The translations under genes and the position numbers were made by a program. A stretch of 10,182 nt of DNA from positions 1 to 10,182 of the forward strand of contig NZ_CAMLDV010000127.1 of the NCBI RefSeq assembly GCF_946478835.1, written 5' to 3'. Source of the DNA: an uncultured Bdellovibrio sp. Lineage in GTDB: Bacteria; Bdellovibrionota; Bdellovibrionia; Bdellovibrionales; Bdellovibrionaceae. This document shows positions 1-7,562 of the stretch, piece by piece (positions within the stretch are counted from its first letter, which is position 1; every line of letters begins with the position of its first letter). The notes beneath the pieces are model-generated. The model searched no databases. It saw only the letters and a list, made by a program, of their open reading frames with translations, and was not told the origin of the DNA.

Positions 1-51
1 AAACTCGCGAATTGATTCTTCGTCATCGACAACAAGAATTCTCGACTTCAT
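1..51 (-). CDS. pilR: PilR, NtrC-family response regulator (N-terminal 17 codons only)
   Basis: This is the start of a response regulator that runs off the left edge. The visible residues begin MKSRILVVDDEESIREF, the typical first beta strand and acidic pocket (D9, D10) of a receiver domain. The ATG has a GGGAG ribosome-binding sequence seven bases upstream (plus-strand positions 59-63). It follows pilS in the same direction after 39 bases, so it is very probably the cognate regulator PilR, which in other bacteria activates pilin transcription with sigma-54. The ATPase and DNA-binding domains lie outside the window, so the NtrC class and the name rest on gene order only. Confidence 0.75.
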   Translation of the reverse strand, partial: MKSRILVVDDEESIREF

Positions 52-90
52 TTATACGCTCCCACGTCCTGTGTATTAAACACTATTCTC
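52..90 (-). promoter_or_regulatory. pilS-pilR intergenic spacer with pilR ribosome-binding site
   Basis: These 39 bases are the largest gap inside the pilus operon. Read on the minus strand they hold a purine-rich GGGAG (59-63) placed seven bases before the pilR ATG. A 4-base inverted repeat (GTGT/ACAC, 71-83) is too short to be a terminator. No convincing promoter is visible, so pilR is most likely read through from pilS. Confidence 0.45.
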
Positions 91-1668
91 TCAGTTTGCT
101 CTTGGAAAAGTCAAAATAAACTCAGTCCCTACGCCCACTTCGCTCTCGACAAAGACTTGTGCTCCATGCCCTTCCAAAATCTTATGAGTCACAGCTAGAC
201 CAAGGCCCGTGCCTTTAGGTTTCGTCGTGTGGAAAGGTTCAAACATTTTCTTCTTCGTTGCTTCACTCATCCCGGAACCTGCGTCGCGAATACGCACTTG
301 CACTTCTTTTTCAGTCACAAGAGCTTTCACCGCGATGACCGGTTTCTGAGAATCGTTCATGGCCTGGTACGAGTTGATAATGATATTTAAAAAAGCTTGT
401 TTCAATTTATCGCGACGACCGAGGATCTTTAGGCCCTCGGCATACTCGCGCACCTGCTCGACATCCTCGCGCACTTGTTTATTCAGGCGCATGGAATCCA
501 GAATTTCGTTAAACAACGAAGACAAATCCACGGGATCTGTCGGCGGAGTTTCCGGACGAGCATAATCCAAAAATTCCGTGATCAAATTATTCAATCGGTC
601 AATTTCGCGAAGAACGATCTTCATCAGTTTTCTATCGTCTTCATTAGTCACCGTTTGCGTCAGCATTTCAATGCTACCGCTGATTCCCGCCAAGGGATTG
701 CGAATTTCATGAGCAATGCCGGCGGCAAGCCCACCGACTGCCGCTAATTTTTCATTCTGGCGCGCACTGAATTCCAACTGGCGAATTTTTGTCAGATCAT
801 CAAAAAGAGCAATCGACAAGTGTGCTTGCAATTCAGGACTGTAGATCTTTGAAACCGTCATTCCTAAAATTTTTGAACTGCTGTCTCTATGATCCGTGTA
901 TTTCACGTCGCCTTTAAAAAGGCCTTCGGACTTCTGGATTTCAGGAAAAAGCGCAAACCAATTAAGCTTGGTAAAATCAGAGAATCCTAAAATCTCAACG
1001 GCGGAAGAATTGGCTTTCACAACTTCGCCGGCTTCCGTGAAGGACACCATTCCCGTTGGAATATTTTCGATAAGAACTTCATTGAGTTCCTGAGCGGAGC
1101 GAAGACTCAAACCTGTTTTCTTAAGTTCGCTGCCAACACTTTGCAACTGTTCACTTAAGTAACCCGCAAGACCCGCCACGGAGAAGAACGCGATGTTATT
1201 AAGCGCCAACAAGAAAAAGAAATTAAGAGCCTTCATCTCGGGCGAGAACAACGCCGCCACCGAAAAGAAAATACTTGTAAAAAGAGCCAGCGTCACAGCG
1301 CCTACACCACGGCAAGCGATTCCGGCCAAGAGAATATTCACCAGGTGCAAAAACAAGAAAAGAGACTGATTGATCCCCGAGTAATAAATCAAAAGGGAAA
1401 TAAACAGAGAATCAAAAACAAAGCCTAGGAAAAATAAAACAGGACGCTTTAAAAGTTCACTCCAAAAAGAAAACCAGATCAGATGTAAAGCAAAGGCGAC
1501 CGTCAGGATTCCATAAAAAGGCCCCAAAATAGACCAATTGATAAATCCCTCTTGAACAATACTGGAAATCACACTGATTGCGAGGATCAATGCAAAAAGA
1601 CTGATGCGTGCAAACTCCACCATCAGTCCTTGATTTTTATTGTTCTGAAACGCCAGACTCAGACGCAT
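91..1668 (-). CDS. pilS: PilS, membrane-bound sensor histidine kinase of the type IV pilus system
   Basis: This 525-residue sensor kinase is predicted to phosphorylate PilR. Residues 18-170 form about six hydrophobic helices, the layout known for PilS in which the kinase senses pilin level within the membrane. A linker and a PAS-like domain follow (about 195-295). The dimerisation and phosphoacceptor domain carries AHEIRNPL with H320. The ATP-binding domain shows an N-box (N428, N432), DAGSG at 462-466, an F-box FEPFHTTKPKG and GTGLGL at 486-491, so all kinase motifs are intact. The ATG directly abuts the pilC stop codon (TAGATG) and only a weak ribosome-binding sequence precedes it, which suggests translation coupled to pilC. 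The family, the PAS-like linker and the neighbours support the name. Its signal and its target here are not shown; pilA is not in the window. Confidence 0.9.
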   Translation of the reverse strand: MRLSLAFQNNKNQGLMVEFARISLFALILAISVISSIVQEGFINWSILGPFYGILTVAFALHLIWFSFWSELLKRPVLFFLGFVFDSLFISLLIYYSGINQSLFLFLHLVNILLAGIACRGVGAVTLALFTSIFFSVAALFSPEMKALNFFFLLALNNIAFFSVAGLAGYLSEQLQSVGSELKKTGLSLRSAQELNEVLIENIPTGMVSFTEAGEVVKANSSAVEILGFSDFTKLNWFALFPEIQKSEGLFKGDVKYTDHRDSSSKILGMTVSKIYSPELQAHLSIALFDDLTKIRQLEFSARQNEKLAAVGGLAAGIAHEIRNPLAGISGSIEMLTQTVTNEDDRKLMKIVLREIDRLNNLITEFLDYARPETPPTDPVDLSSLFNEILDSMRLNKQVREDVEQVREYAEGLKILGRRDKLKQAFLNIIINSYQAMNDSQKPVIAVKALVTEKEVQVRIRDAGSGMSEATKKKMFEPFHTTKPKGTGLGLAVTHKILEGHGAQVFVESEVGVGTEFILTFPRAN

Positions 1669-2886
1669 CTACTGAACCACATCCGCCATATTGAAGATCG
1701 GAAGATACATGGCGATCACAAGAACGGCGATGATACCACCGAGAACCACCATCAAAAGAGGTTCTAAGAGTGATGTCATGGCTTTCACCGCAGTTTCAAC
1801 TTCGTCTTCGTAAAAGTCGGCGATTTTTCCAAGCATCACATCGAGCGTACCTGACTGCTCACCGATGGAAATCATTTGCACGACCATCTCTGGGAATGCT
1901 TTTTCCTTACCCAAAGGAGCGGCAAAGGTACGACCCTGAGTTACAGAATCTTTACATCTTAAAAGAGACTGTTCGATCACGATATTGCCTGCGGTTTTTG
2001 CAGAAATCTCAATGGCTTCGATCAAGCCCACGCCGGAACCTAAAAGTGTTGAAAGAGTTCTCGTCAAACGCGCAATCGCGGACTTCTGAATCACTTCGCC
2101 AAACACAGGTGCCTTCATTAAGAAACGATCGAAAGTATTTTTACCGTCGTCTGTCTTAATCCACTGCATGAAAGCAAAAGGCCCCACCACAAGAACAACG
2201 AGATAAATATACCATCTGTGAATCATGGAGTTACTTAAGTTCACCACCATTTGCGTGAGCATCGGTGGTTCCTTACCAGAAGATGCGAAGAACTCCATGA
2301 ATTTAGGAATGATGAAAACCAGGATACCTGCAATAACGATCATCGCAACCACGATGATGACCATCGGATACACCAAGGCACCTTTGACTTGCGCCTTGAG
2401 TTTCTCTGATTTCTCCATGTAGCTTGCAAGACGTTGCAAGATACCATCAAGGATACCGGCTTCCTCACCGGCTTGAATCATATTCACATACAGTTTATCA
2501 AAAACATTTGGAACCTGCGCCATGGAGTCCGCCAAACGACGTCCTCCTTCAATCGAAGTTTTTACCTGTGCAGAGGCCTCTTTAAGCAGTCCTGGACGAA
2601 GACCTTCGGAAAGAATTTTTAAAGAATCTACAACGGGAATACCGGCATTGATCAATGTTGCAAACTGACGAGTGAAAATTTGCAAATCTTTACCCTTCAC
2701 ACGAGCGGCAAAGATGCTGGCATTTTTCCCGGCAGAAGCACGAGCAGCTCCGAATTGCACAACACGTACGGGAAGCAGTTGTTGCGCTCTAAGACGAATG
2801 ATGGCCTCTTGTTGGGAAGCGGCTTCGATTTCTCCTTGAACCATTTGGCCCCCGGAGTTTTTGGCTTGGTATTGGAATTTAGCCAT
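1669..2886 (-). CDS. pilC: PilC, type IV pilus inner-membrane platform protein
   Basis: This 405-residue protein belongs to the GspF/PilC family, the polytopic membrane platform on which the PilB and PilT ATPases act to add or remove pilin subunits. It opens with the family-typical MAKFQYQAKN start and has two tandem cytoplasmic T2SSF domains (about 68-190 and 270-392). Hydrophobic segments lie near 171-194, 223-240 and 372-396. Conserved features such as FTRQFATLINAGIP (71-84) and the second-domain counterpart RLTRTLSTLLGSGVGL (273-288) are present. The length is normal for PilC. The ATG lies one base after the stop of the pilT-like gene, with a purine-rich AAGAAGGTAGG just upstream. No damaged motifs were seen. 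Confidence 0.95.
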   Translation of the reverse strand: MAKFQYQAKNSGGQMVQGEIEAASQQEAIIRLRAQQLLPVRVVQFGAARASAGKNASIFAARVKGKDLQIFTRQFATLINAGIPVVDSLKILSEGLRPGLLKEASAQVKTSIEGGRRLADSMAQVPNVFDKLYVNMIQAGEEAGILDGILQRLASYMEKSEKLKAQVKGALVYPMVIIVVAMIVIAGILVFIIPKFMEFFASSGKEPPMLTQMVVNLSNSMIHRWYIYLVVLVVGPFAFMQWIKTDDGKNTFDRFLMKAPVFGEVIQKSAIARLTRTLSTLLGSGVGLIEAIEISAKTAGNIVIEQSLLRCKDSVTQGRTFAAPLGKEKAFPEMVVQMISIGEQSGTLDVMLGKIADFYEDEVETAVKAMTSLLEPLLMVVLGGIIAVLVIAMYLPIFNMADVVQ

Positions 2887-2887
2887 C

Positions 2888-3931
2888 TTAGATACCTACC
2901 TTCTTAAGAAGTTGATCAAGGTTGTCTGGATCTCTAGAAACTTCAAACGCCGTTTTCAGATCCACACGGCGACGAATCAAATGTTGTAATAAAGACTGAT
3001 TCAAAGTCAGAATGCCGGAATTCTCTGGCGAGCTCGCCATCAGATTCTCTAGGCCTTTCACATCTTCTTCTTCAATCATGTTTCTCACTTGAGGTTTCAT
3101 TAACAAAACTTCATGAGCAAAAACTTTTTCGCCGGATAAACCCGCAACCGCATATTGTCCGGAAGCCATGCTTAAAACTTCCGCCAAACGAGGCGCTCCG
3201 TGTTCACCGTATTTTTCACCCAACACAGACAAACAACGGCGAAGAGCATTCGTGATGGAGGGAGCTTTCATTGAATAAACGACGAAAGTTCCTCTTTCTG
3301 CCAAAGCCAACGCCTCTTCGAAAGACTCTTCGTCAGAGTATCCGTCAAAAACCACCATATCCACACCCGCCAGAAGACTTTCTTTTTCTTCCGGACGAGC
3401 GAAATCACCATTGTGATACAGATAACAAGCTTTTGCTTCACGCACTTGCGGGAAAGCTTTGCGCGAAAACACAACACCCACAAAAGATTTTTCTTCGCTG
3501 AGCTTTTGTAAAATTCTGTGCAACGCCCACACTTGCCCCGCTTCGCCGGGACCTGAGAGTAAAACCAACCCCTTCATACGAAGGCAGGTTTCCAAAAGCG
3601 ACGGAGGAAGTTGAATCTCCTGGCGTCCGCCATCCAGATCCATATCCAAAATCGCTTTCATCGTGGTGTCTTGCTGGAAAAAAGAAAATCCAATACGGAC
3701 ACTTTCAAAGGACGCTTCCCCTTGCACAACACCTGTTGTTTCAAGCACTGCTTTTTGCTGATTGCTCAGCAAACTTTGCTGCAAAAGATTCCACTCTGTC
3801 ACCAGAGCCGGAGACGTTCTTAAACTCGTCCATCCCGAAGGCAGACGCACGCGGGGTTCACTTCCCACAACAAATAAAAATTCTTCCGCTTTTTTCGCTT
3901 TTGCCTGCAAAAGAAGTTCCGTCAAACTCAT
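2888..3931 (-). CDS. PilT-like protein with degenerate ATPase motifs (probable pseudoenzyme)
   Basis: The gene sits in the pilT slot between pilB and pilC and encodes 347 residues, close to the usual PilT length. Both ends resemble PilT: an N-terminal MSLTELL region and a C-terminal TLNQSLLQHLIRRR plus SRDPDNL. The helix that in PilT carries the AIRNLIRE-type motif reads QVRNMIEEE (281-289). The catalytic core is eroded. The Walker A stretch reads GPGEAGQV (127-134) where PilT has GPTGSGKS/T, so the lysine is Gln. The Asp box region reads VVFSRKAF. The Walker B stretch reads VVFDGYSD (193-200) where VLVGEMRD is expected, so the catalytic Glu and the Arg are gone. The His box LHT reads MKA (221-223). 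The frame is open throughout and a GAAGGA site precedes the ATG, which overlaps the pilB stop (TAATG). It is probably expressed with the motor genes but unable to hydrolyse ATP in the usual way. A structural or regulatory role is inference; true retraction ATPase activity is expected from another locus. Confidence 0.8.
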   Translation of the reverse strand: MSLTELLLQAKAKKAEEFLFVVGSEPRVRLPSGWTSLRTSPALVTEWNLLQQSLLSNQQKAVLETTGVVQGEASFESVRIGFSFFQQDTTMKAILDMDLDGGRQEIQLPPSLLETCLRMKGLVLLSGPGEAGQVWALHRILQKLSEEKSFVGVVFSRKAFPQVREAKACYLYHNGDFARPEEKESLLAGVDMVVFDGYSDEESFEEALALAERGTFVVYSMKAPSITNALRRCLSVLGEKYGEHGAPRLAEVLSMASGQYAVAGLSGEKVFAHEVLLMKPQVRNMIEEEDVKGLENLMASSPENSGILTLNQSLLQHLIRRRVDLKTAFEVSRDPDNLDQLLKKVGI

Positions 3932-5634
3932 TATGTGTCCTTCACTGATGCATTGAGTACTTCTTCAATCGTCGTCAAACCACGTTTCAATTTTAACAAA
4001 GCACTTCGGCGCAAAGTTCTCATTCCTTGTTCGCGCGCGAGATAACGAAGCTGTCCCGTGGAAGCTCCCTTGAGGATCGCCTCTTTCATTTTCTCCGTCA
4101 TGTGCATAAGTTCAAAAATCGCCGTACGACCTTTGATTCCTGTATTATTGCAGTTCGCACATCCTTTTCCGTGGAAAAGTTTGTATTCGTGGAGATCATT
4201 TTGCGCGACACCCAAATTAATCAACGTCTGCGCCGGCACTTCAATCGGCGCTTTACAAGATTCACACACTTTACCGACAAGACGTTGCGCGACGATCAAG
4301 TTCACTGTTGAAGTGATAATGTACGGAGCGACACCCATCTCTGTCAGACGAATCACCGTGCTGGGCGCGTCGTTCGTGTGCAGAGTACTCACAACCAAGT
4401 GACCTGTGGAGGCCGCTTTAAAGGCGATTTCTGCCGTTTCCAAGTCACGAATCTCCCCCACCAGAACGATGTCAGGGTCTTGACGAAGGAAAGACTTCAA
4501 AGCACTCGCGAAAGTCAGATCAATATCAGGATTCATTTGCACCTGGTTGATCCCTTCCAAGTTGAACTCGACAGGATCTTCCGCCGTGGAAATATTCACA
4601 TCAGGCTGATTCAAGTCTGCAAGTGCAGAATAAATTGTATTCGTTTTACCGGAACCTGTCGGTCCCGTGATCAAAACCATTCCCTGAGGAAGGTTGATTT
4701 GTGATTTGAAAAGTTTCAAGTCGTCTTCTTCAAATCCGAGCTTCGTCATGTCCAACTGCAAATTCGATTTATCCAAAAGACGAAGAACGACTTTTTCGCC
4801 CCAAAGAGTTGGCAGAACGCTCACGCGGAAATCCATCTCTTTTCCCTTGGAGGTACGTACTTTCAAACGACCATCCTGAGGACGACGTTTTTCAGCGATA
4901 TCTAGTTTAGACATGATCTTAATACGTGAAGCAATCGCAGCCCCGGTTCCCGCCGGAGGAGCTGTCGCTTCCACCAAGTTACCGTCGATACGGAAACGCA
5001 CGCGGTATTTTTTCTCATAAGGTTCAAAGTGAATATCGGAAACTTTTTTGCGAATTGCATCTCCTAAAATGGAGTTCACGAATTTCACAATCGGCGCATC
5101 GTCGGTCATGCCATCTTGGTCAATGATTTCCGCCGTAGGGCTGTTGACACTGAATTCTTCATCCAGCGCATCCGCATTCATACTATTCAGGTTTTTCGTG
5201 CTGATGCTTCCGCCGTAGTATTTTTCAATACCGGAAGCAATCGCACTCTCCGTTCCGACAACGGCCTGAATGCGGCAACGAGTGATGAAACGCAAATCTT
5301 CTTTGACTATAATATTAGAGGGATCGGCAAACGCGACCACCAATGTGGTTCCCGCTTTTTGCAGAGGGATCAGCGTGTTTTTTTCGCAGACATCCTTAGG
5401 AATCAACGCAATCACACTTTGATCGATTTCAAACGTGTTGACCTCAACACCCGGAACCGCAAAATGTTTTTCAAGCGCGCGAAGGATTTGGTTTTCCTTA
5501 AGAAATCCAAGTTGGATAATTGCAGACGTCAGCTTTTGACCTGTCTTTTTTTGTTCTTCAACAGCCAAAGCAAATTGGTCAGGTTTTAGCAAACCTTGCT
5601 TAACTAATATTTCACCTATTTTGAGTGAAGACAT
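3931..5634 (-). CDS. pilB: PilB, type IV pilus extension ATPase
   Basis: This 567-residue hexameric AAA-type secretion ATPase powers pilus extension at the cytoplasmic face of PilC. Residues 1-140 form an N-terminal MshEN/T2SSE_N region with two tandem 24-residue units (5-28 and 34-57). The ATPase core has Walker A GPTGSGKT (324-331, K330), the Asp box AEDPVE (351-356), Walker B LVGEIRD (391-397, E394) and the His box with H412 and H419. A zinc-binding tetracysteine site is formed by C457, C460, C492 and C495. All expected catalytic residues are present, in contrast to the neighbouring PilT-like protein. The ATG is preceded at six bases by AAAGGGGA, the strongest ribosome-binding site in the window, and it opens the pilus operon. 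The length is normal for the PilB/GspE family, and the link to pilC and pilS favours PilB over GspE. Confidence 0.95.
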   Translation of the reverse strand: MSSLKIGEILVKQGLLKPDQFALAVEEQKKTGQKLTSAIIQLGFLKENQILRALEKHFAVPGVEVNTFEIDQSVIALIPKDVCEKNTLIPLQKAGTTLVVAFADPSNIIVKEDLRFITRCRIQAVVGTESAIASGIEKYYGGSISTKNLNSMNADALDEEFSVNSPTAEIIDQDGMTDDAPIVKFVNSILGDAIRKKVSDIHFEPYEKKYRVRFRIDGNLVEATAPPAGTGAAIASRIKIMSKLDIAEKRRPQDGRLKVRTSKGKEMDFRVSVLPTLWGEKVVLRLLDKSNLQLDMTKLGFEEDDLKLFKSQINLPQGMVLITGPTGSGKTNTIYSALADLNQPDVNISTAEDPVEFNLEGINQVQMNPDIDLTFASALKSFLRQDPDIVLVGEIRDLETAEIAFKAASTGHLVVSTLHTNDAPSTVIRLTEMGVAPYIITSTVNLIVAQRLVGKVCESCKAPIEVPAQTLINLGVAQNDLHEYKLFHGKGCANCNNTGIKGRTAIFELMHMTEKMKEAILKGASTGQLRYLAREQGMRTLRRSALLKLKRGLTTIEEVLNASVKDT

Positions 5635-5737
5635 TGTGGCTCCCCTTTATTACCTTAATATATGGTGCCGTTTTTTGTAACTAGGCCTAAGAATAGTTTT
5701 CTTTCACTCGACAGAAGATAATTTTCCCGACCAAAAT
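5635..5737 (-). promoter_or_regulatory. pilB upstream region with possible sigma-70-type promoter and strong ribosome-binding site
   Basis: This 103-base spacer separates the ribF group from the pilus operon. On the minus strand it contains TATATT (plus-strand 5657-5662), five of six matches to a -10 box, but no good -35 at a proper distance. AAAGGGGA (5641-5648) is the pilB ribosome-binding site. An 8-base palindrome TAGGCCTA lies at 5682-5689, upstream of the -10 candidate. I found no GG-N10-GC sigma-54 element and no convincing terminator after the upstream gene, so read-through from ribF is possible. The promoter call is weak. Confidence 0.35.
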
Positions 5738-6565
5738 CTAAGTGGAATTTTGTTTTAAAAACTCTCTCCAACTTTCGGTGATCTCTTCATGTGAAAGTTC
5801 ACTTCCCACTTCGAGACGATCCAACCACAGCTTCGTGTACACAGAAGCGACCAAGATCGGATGAAGAACACGCAAATCGGCCTTCACCGCTTCTTCCAAA
5901 AGAAGATTATGTTCCGGAAGAATATTTAAATCCAACGCATATCCCGCTGGACTCATAAAGTTGAAATAAGAAAGATCCGTCAAAAGGGATTTCTGAGAAG
6001 AAAGATCCACAGTATTGACGACAATTCCCGCACTCACCGCTTGCAGCGTAAGCTCTTCAGCAGGAAGAACATGGAAACGGATTCCTAATTGCGAGCGCGA
6101 AAGAATATCTTTCTGACGTTGCATCTTACGCCCGGATCCCACCATGTAAATATCCGCGATGCCCATCTCCGCTAAAGCCGAAGAAGCCGTTCGGGCCTCT
6201 TCGTTATCACCGATCACAAAAGCAGGCGCACGAATGTCTAAGTCATTCGACGCCTCAACGAAAACCAAACGAAGAGCTTCATGCAATAAAAGACGTGGAT
6301 ACCAAGTTCCGTTTTCTGCAAAAAAAGAATCCGTGCATTCAAGAGTGCGCACCAAAGTTGGCAACACTTGCAATTGCGGGAGAATATTGGGAGACAAAGA
6401 CGGCGCGACCTTCACAGCCATCGCCCCTTGCATGAGATCTCTTGAAAATTCAGGATGAACTTCAAATTCCCAGCCCCAGCCTTTTTTCTCAGACAGGAAC
6501 TTTAAATACCTCACAAAGTGACCCATTCCTTCGGGACGGAACTCAACTATTTTGTGGGTGCTCAC
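5738..6565 (-). CDS. Shikimate-dehydrogenase-like Rossmann-fold protein, catalytic residues not conserved
   Basis: I infer a distant relative of AroE (shikimate dehydrogenase), 275 residues long, about the AroE length. A nucleotide-binding strand-loop-helix reads AFVIGDNEEARTA (115-127), aligning by eye with the AroE GAGGxxRA region. GIVVNTVDLSS (180-190) matches the xIINAT strand, and the tail (about 209-254, with YALDLNIL then LLLEEA) follows the order of the AroE C-terminal lobe. The catalytic Lys and Asp are not recognisable: the expected VTxPxK stretch reads AVKVAPSLSP (50-59), and no NTDG motif is seen. The protein may therefore be a non-catalytic or repurposed member, and the assignment is tentative. 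Translation starts at GTG, inside the last codons of ribF (23-base overlap), with CAGG seven bases upstream. The overlap implies co-expression with ribF. Whether it binds NAD(P)(H) or a flavin cannot be told. Confidence 0.55.
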   Translation of the reverse strand: MSTHKIVEFRPEGMGHFVRYLKFLSEKKGWGWEFEVHPEFSRDLMQGAMAVKVAPSLSPNILPQLQVLPTLVRTLECTDSFFAENGTWYPRLLLHEALRLVFVEASNDLDIRAPAFVIGDNEEARTASSALAEMGIADIYMVGSGRKMQRQKDILSRSQLGIRFHVLPAEELTLQAVSAGIVVNTVDLSSQKSLLTDLSYFNFMSPAGYALDLNILPEHNLLLEEAVKADLRVLHPILVASVYTKLWLDRLEVGSELSHEEITESWREFLKQNST

Positions 6566-7490
6566 AGAAATACCTGCGTGTTTCAGAAATGTCGTTTTGG
6601 ATTTGGGTTTTTAATTCATCAATGCCGGAGAATTTCTTTTCGTCGCGAATGAAATGTAACAAGTACACCTCCACTTCCAAACCGTAAAGATGCGCATCAA
6701 AATCAAACAGATGCGTTTCAATTTTAATGGGACCTTTCCCGTTCTCTTGGAATGTGGGATTCACGCCAATATTGGTGATTGACGGATGCATGTGTCCACC
6801 GAATTTTGTCAGCGTGCAATACACACCTTTGCGCGGAATGAACTCCACGTCAGGATGAATATTCGCCGTTGGAACACCAATCGTGCGACCGCGCTGAAAA
6901 CCTTTTTCCACGTGCCCACGCATATAGTATGTGCGGCCCAAAAGTTCGTTCGCTTTTTCAACGTGTCCATTTTTAAGTTCTTCACGAATGCGAGTTGAGG
7001 AAACTACAGCGCCCTCGTACTGAAACGGCGGAATGATAATCAGACGAATGCCTTTTTCAGCGCAGTATTTTTCTAAGAACGGAATATTTCCCGCGCGATC
7101 AGCTCCGAACGAAAAATCATGTCCCACAACCAAAGTTTTTGGATGCAAACGAGAAACGATGTAACGATCCAAAAAATCTTGAGGCGAGACTTGCGAAAAT
7201 TCTTTCGTGAATTCTTCGATGATCACGTATTCAATGCCTCTGGCTGCAAACTGTTCTTGCTGATCTTTCAGATCAAAAAGACGATACGTCGCTCTTTCAG
7301 GATGAAGAACTTTCACTGGATGTGGATGAAATGTATAAACCACCGACGGCACCCCGAAGTACTGAGCTTCGCGAGTCACGTTCTCGATAAGCTGCTGATG
7401 CCCTAAGTGAACGCCGTCAAAGTTCCCTATAGTGACAACAGAGGATTCCAGAGGAGAGCTGAGCTGATGAACGCCTTGATAAACATGCAT
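6543..7490 (-). CDS. ribF: RibF, bifunctional riboflavin kinase / FAD synthetase
   Basis: The enzyme converts riboflavin to FMN (kinase) and FMN to FAD (adenylyltransferase) in the cytoplasm. With the ATG at 7490 it has 315 residues, normal for the family. The N-terminal FAD synthetase domain shows GNFDGVHLGH (22-31) and SSTRIR (164-169). The C-terminal flavokinase domain shows GRTIGVPTAN (201-210), the NIGVNPTF motif (240-247) and the catalytic Glu in IETHLFDFD (E258). No key residue is missing. The frame stays open to a TTG at 7514, but the ATG gives the standard family start (MHVYQG...). The nearest AGGG (7504-7507) is 13 bases from this ATG, so a TTG at 7499 remains possible. It overlaps the downstream AroE-like gene and diverges from the CHASE2 kinase gene. 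Confidence 0.95.
   Translation of the reverse strand: MHVYQGVHQLSSPLESSVVTIGNFDGVHLGHQQLIENVTREAQYFGVPSVVYTFHPHPVKVLHPERATYRLFDLKDQQEQFAARGIEYVIIEEFTKEFSQVSPQDFLDRYIVSRLHPKTLVVGHDFSFGADRAGNIPFLEKYCAEKGIRLIIIPPFQYEGAVVSSTRIREELKNGHVEKANELLGRTYYMRGHVEKGFQRGRTIGVPTANIHPDVEFIPRKGVYCTLTKFGGHMHPSITNIGVNPTFQENGKGPIKIETHLFDFDAHLYGLEVEVYLLHFIRDEKKFSGIDELKTQIQNDISETRRYFCEHPQNS
6566..6577 (-). promoter_or_regulatory. Ribosome-binding site supporting the GTG start of the AroE-like gene
   Basis: On the minus strand GCAGG precedes the GTG at 6563-6565, with the AGG core (6573-6575) seven bases from the start. It lies inside the ribF coding region, as expected for translationally coupled genes, and is the reason for choosing this GTG over the later in-frame Met at residue 14. 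Confidence 0.45.
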
Positions 7491-7562
7491 ATTTTTCAAT
7501 ATACCCTGTTCCAAGCTCGTCTGTAAGCCCTTTTAATAGTTGAATTTTTTAATAAATTTGCT
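7491..7562. promoter_or_regulatory. Divergent AT-rich intergenic region between ribF and the CHASE2 kinase gene
   Basis: This 72-base spacer must hold the start signals for both directions. For ribF (minus strand) CTTACA (7522-7527) and TATATT (7498-7503) lie 18 bases apart, which would start transcription at about the ATG itself. For the kinase gene (plus strand) TTGAAT (7540-7545) and TATGTT (7562-7567) lie 16 bases apart and the second overlaps the ATG. Both matches are only partial. The stretch 7531-7560 is almost wholly A and T. No operator-like dyad was recognised. Confidence 0.35.

Noticed and set aside
71..83. GTGT/ACAC inverted repeat before pilR as a terminator or attenuator
   Set aside because: A four-base stem is not meaningful and the pilR ribosome-binding site follows directly.
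1770..2159. 129-codon plus-strand open frame
   Set aside because: It is antisense to pilC, a clearly conserved gene, and shows no domain or good start signal.
5116..5589. 157-codon plus-strand open frame
   Set aside because: It lies wholly antisense inside pilB, which has full family motifs. The translation is rich in Arg, Phe and Asn with no recognisable domain, as expected for a shadow frame.
5682..5689. TAGGCCTA palindrome upstream of pilB as an operator
   Set aside because: Eight-base palindromes are frequent by chance; the symmetry does not extend outward and there is no second copy nearby.
5635..5737. Possible sigma-54 promoter upstream of pilB
   Set aside because: CGGCAC near 5670 resembles a -24 element, but the matching -12 (TTGC) is absent at the required spacing.
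5732..5752. Inverted repeat CAAAAT/ATTTTG at the end of the AroE-like gene, considered as a terminator
   Set aside because: The stem is only six mostly A-T pairs with a nine-base loop and no following U-tract, too weak for an intrinsic terminator.
7491..7514. Upstream extension of ribF to TTG at 7514
   Set aside because: The extra eight residues do not fit the family start, and no ribosome-binding site precedes the TTG.
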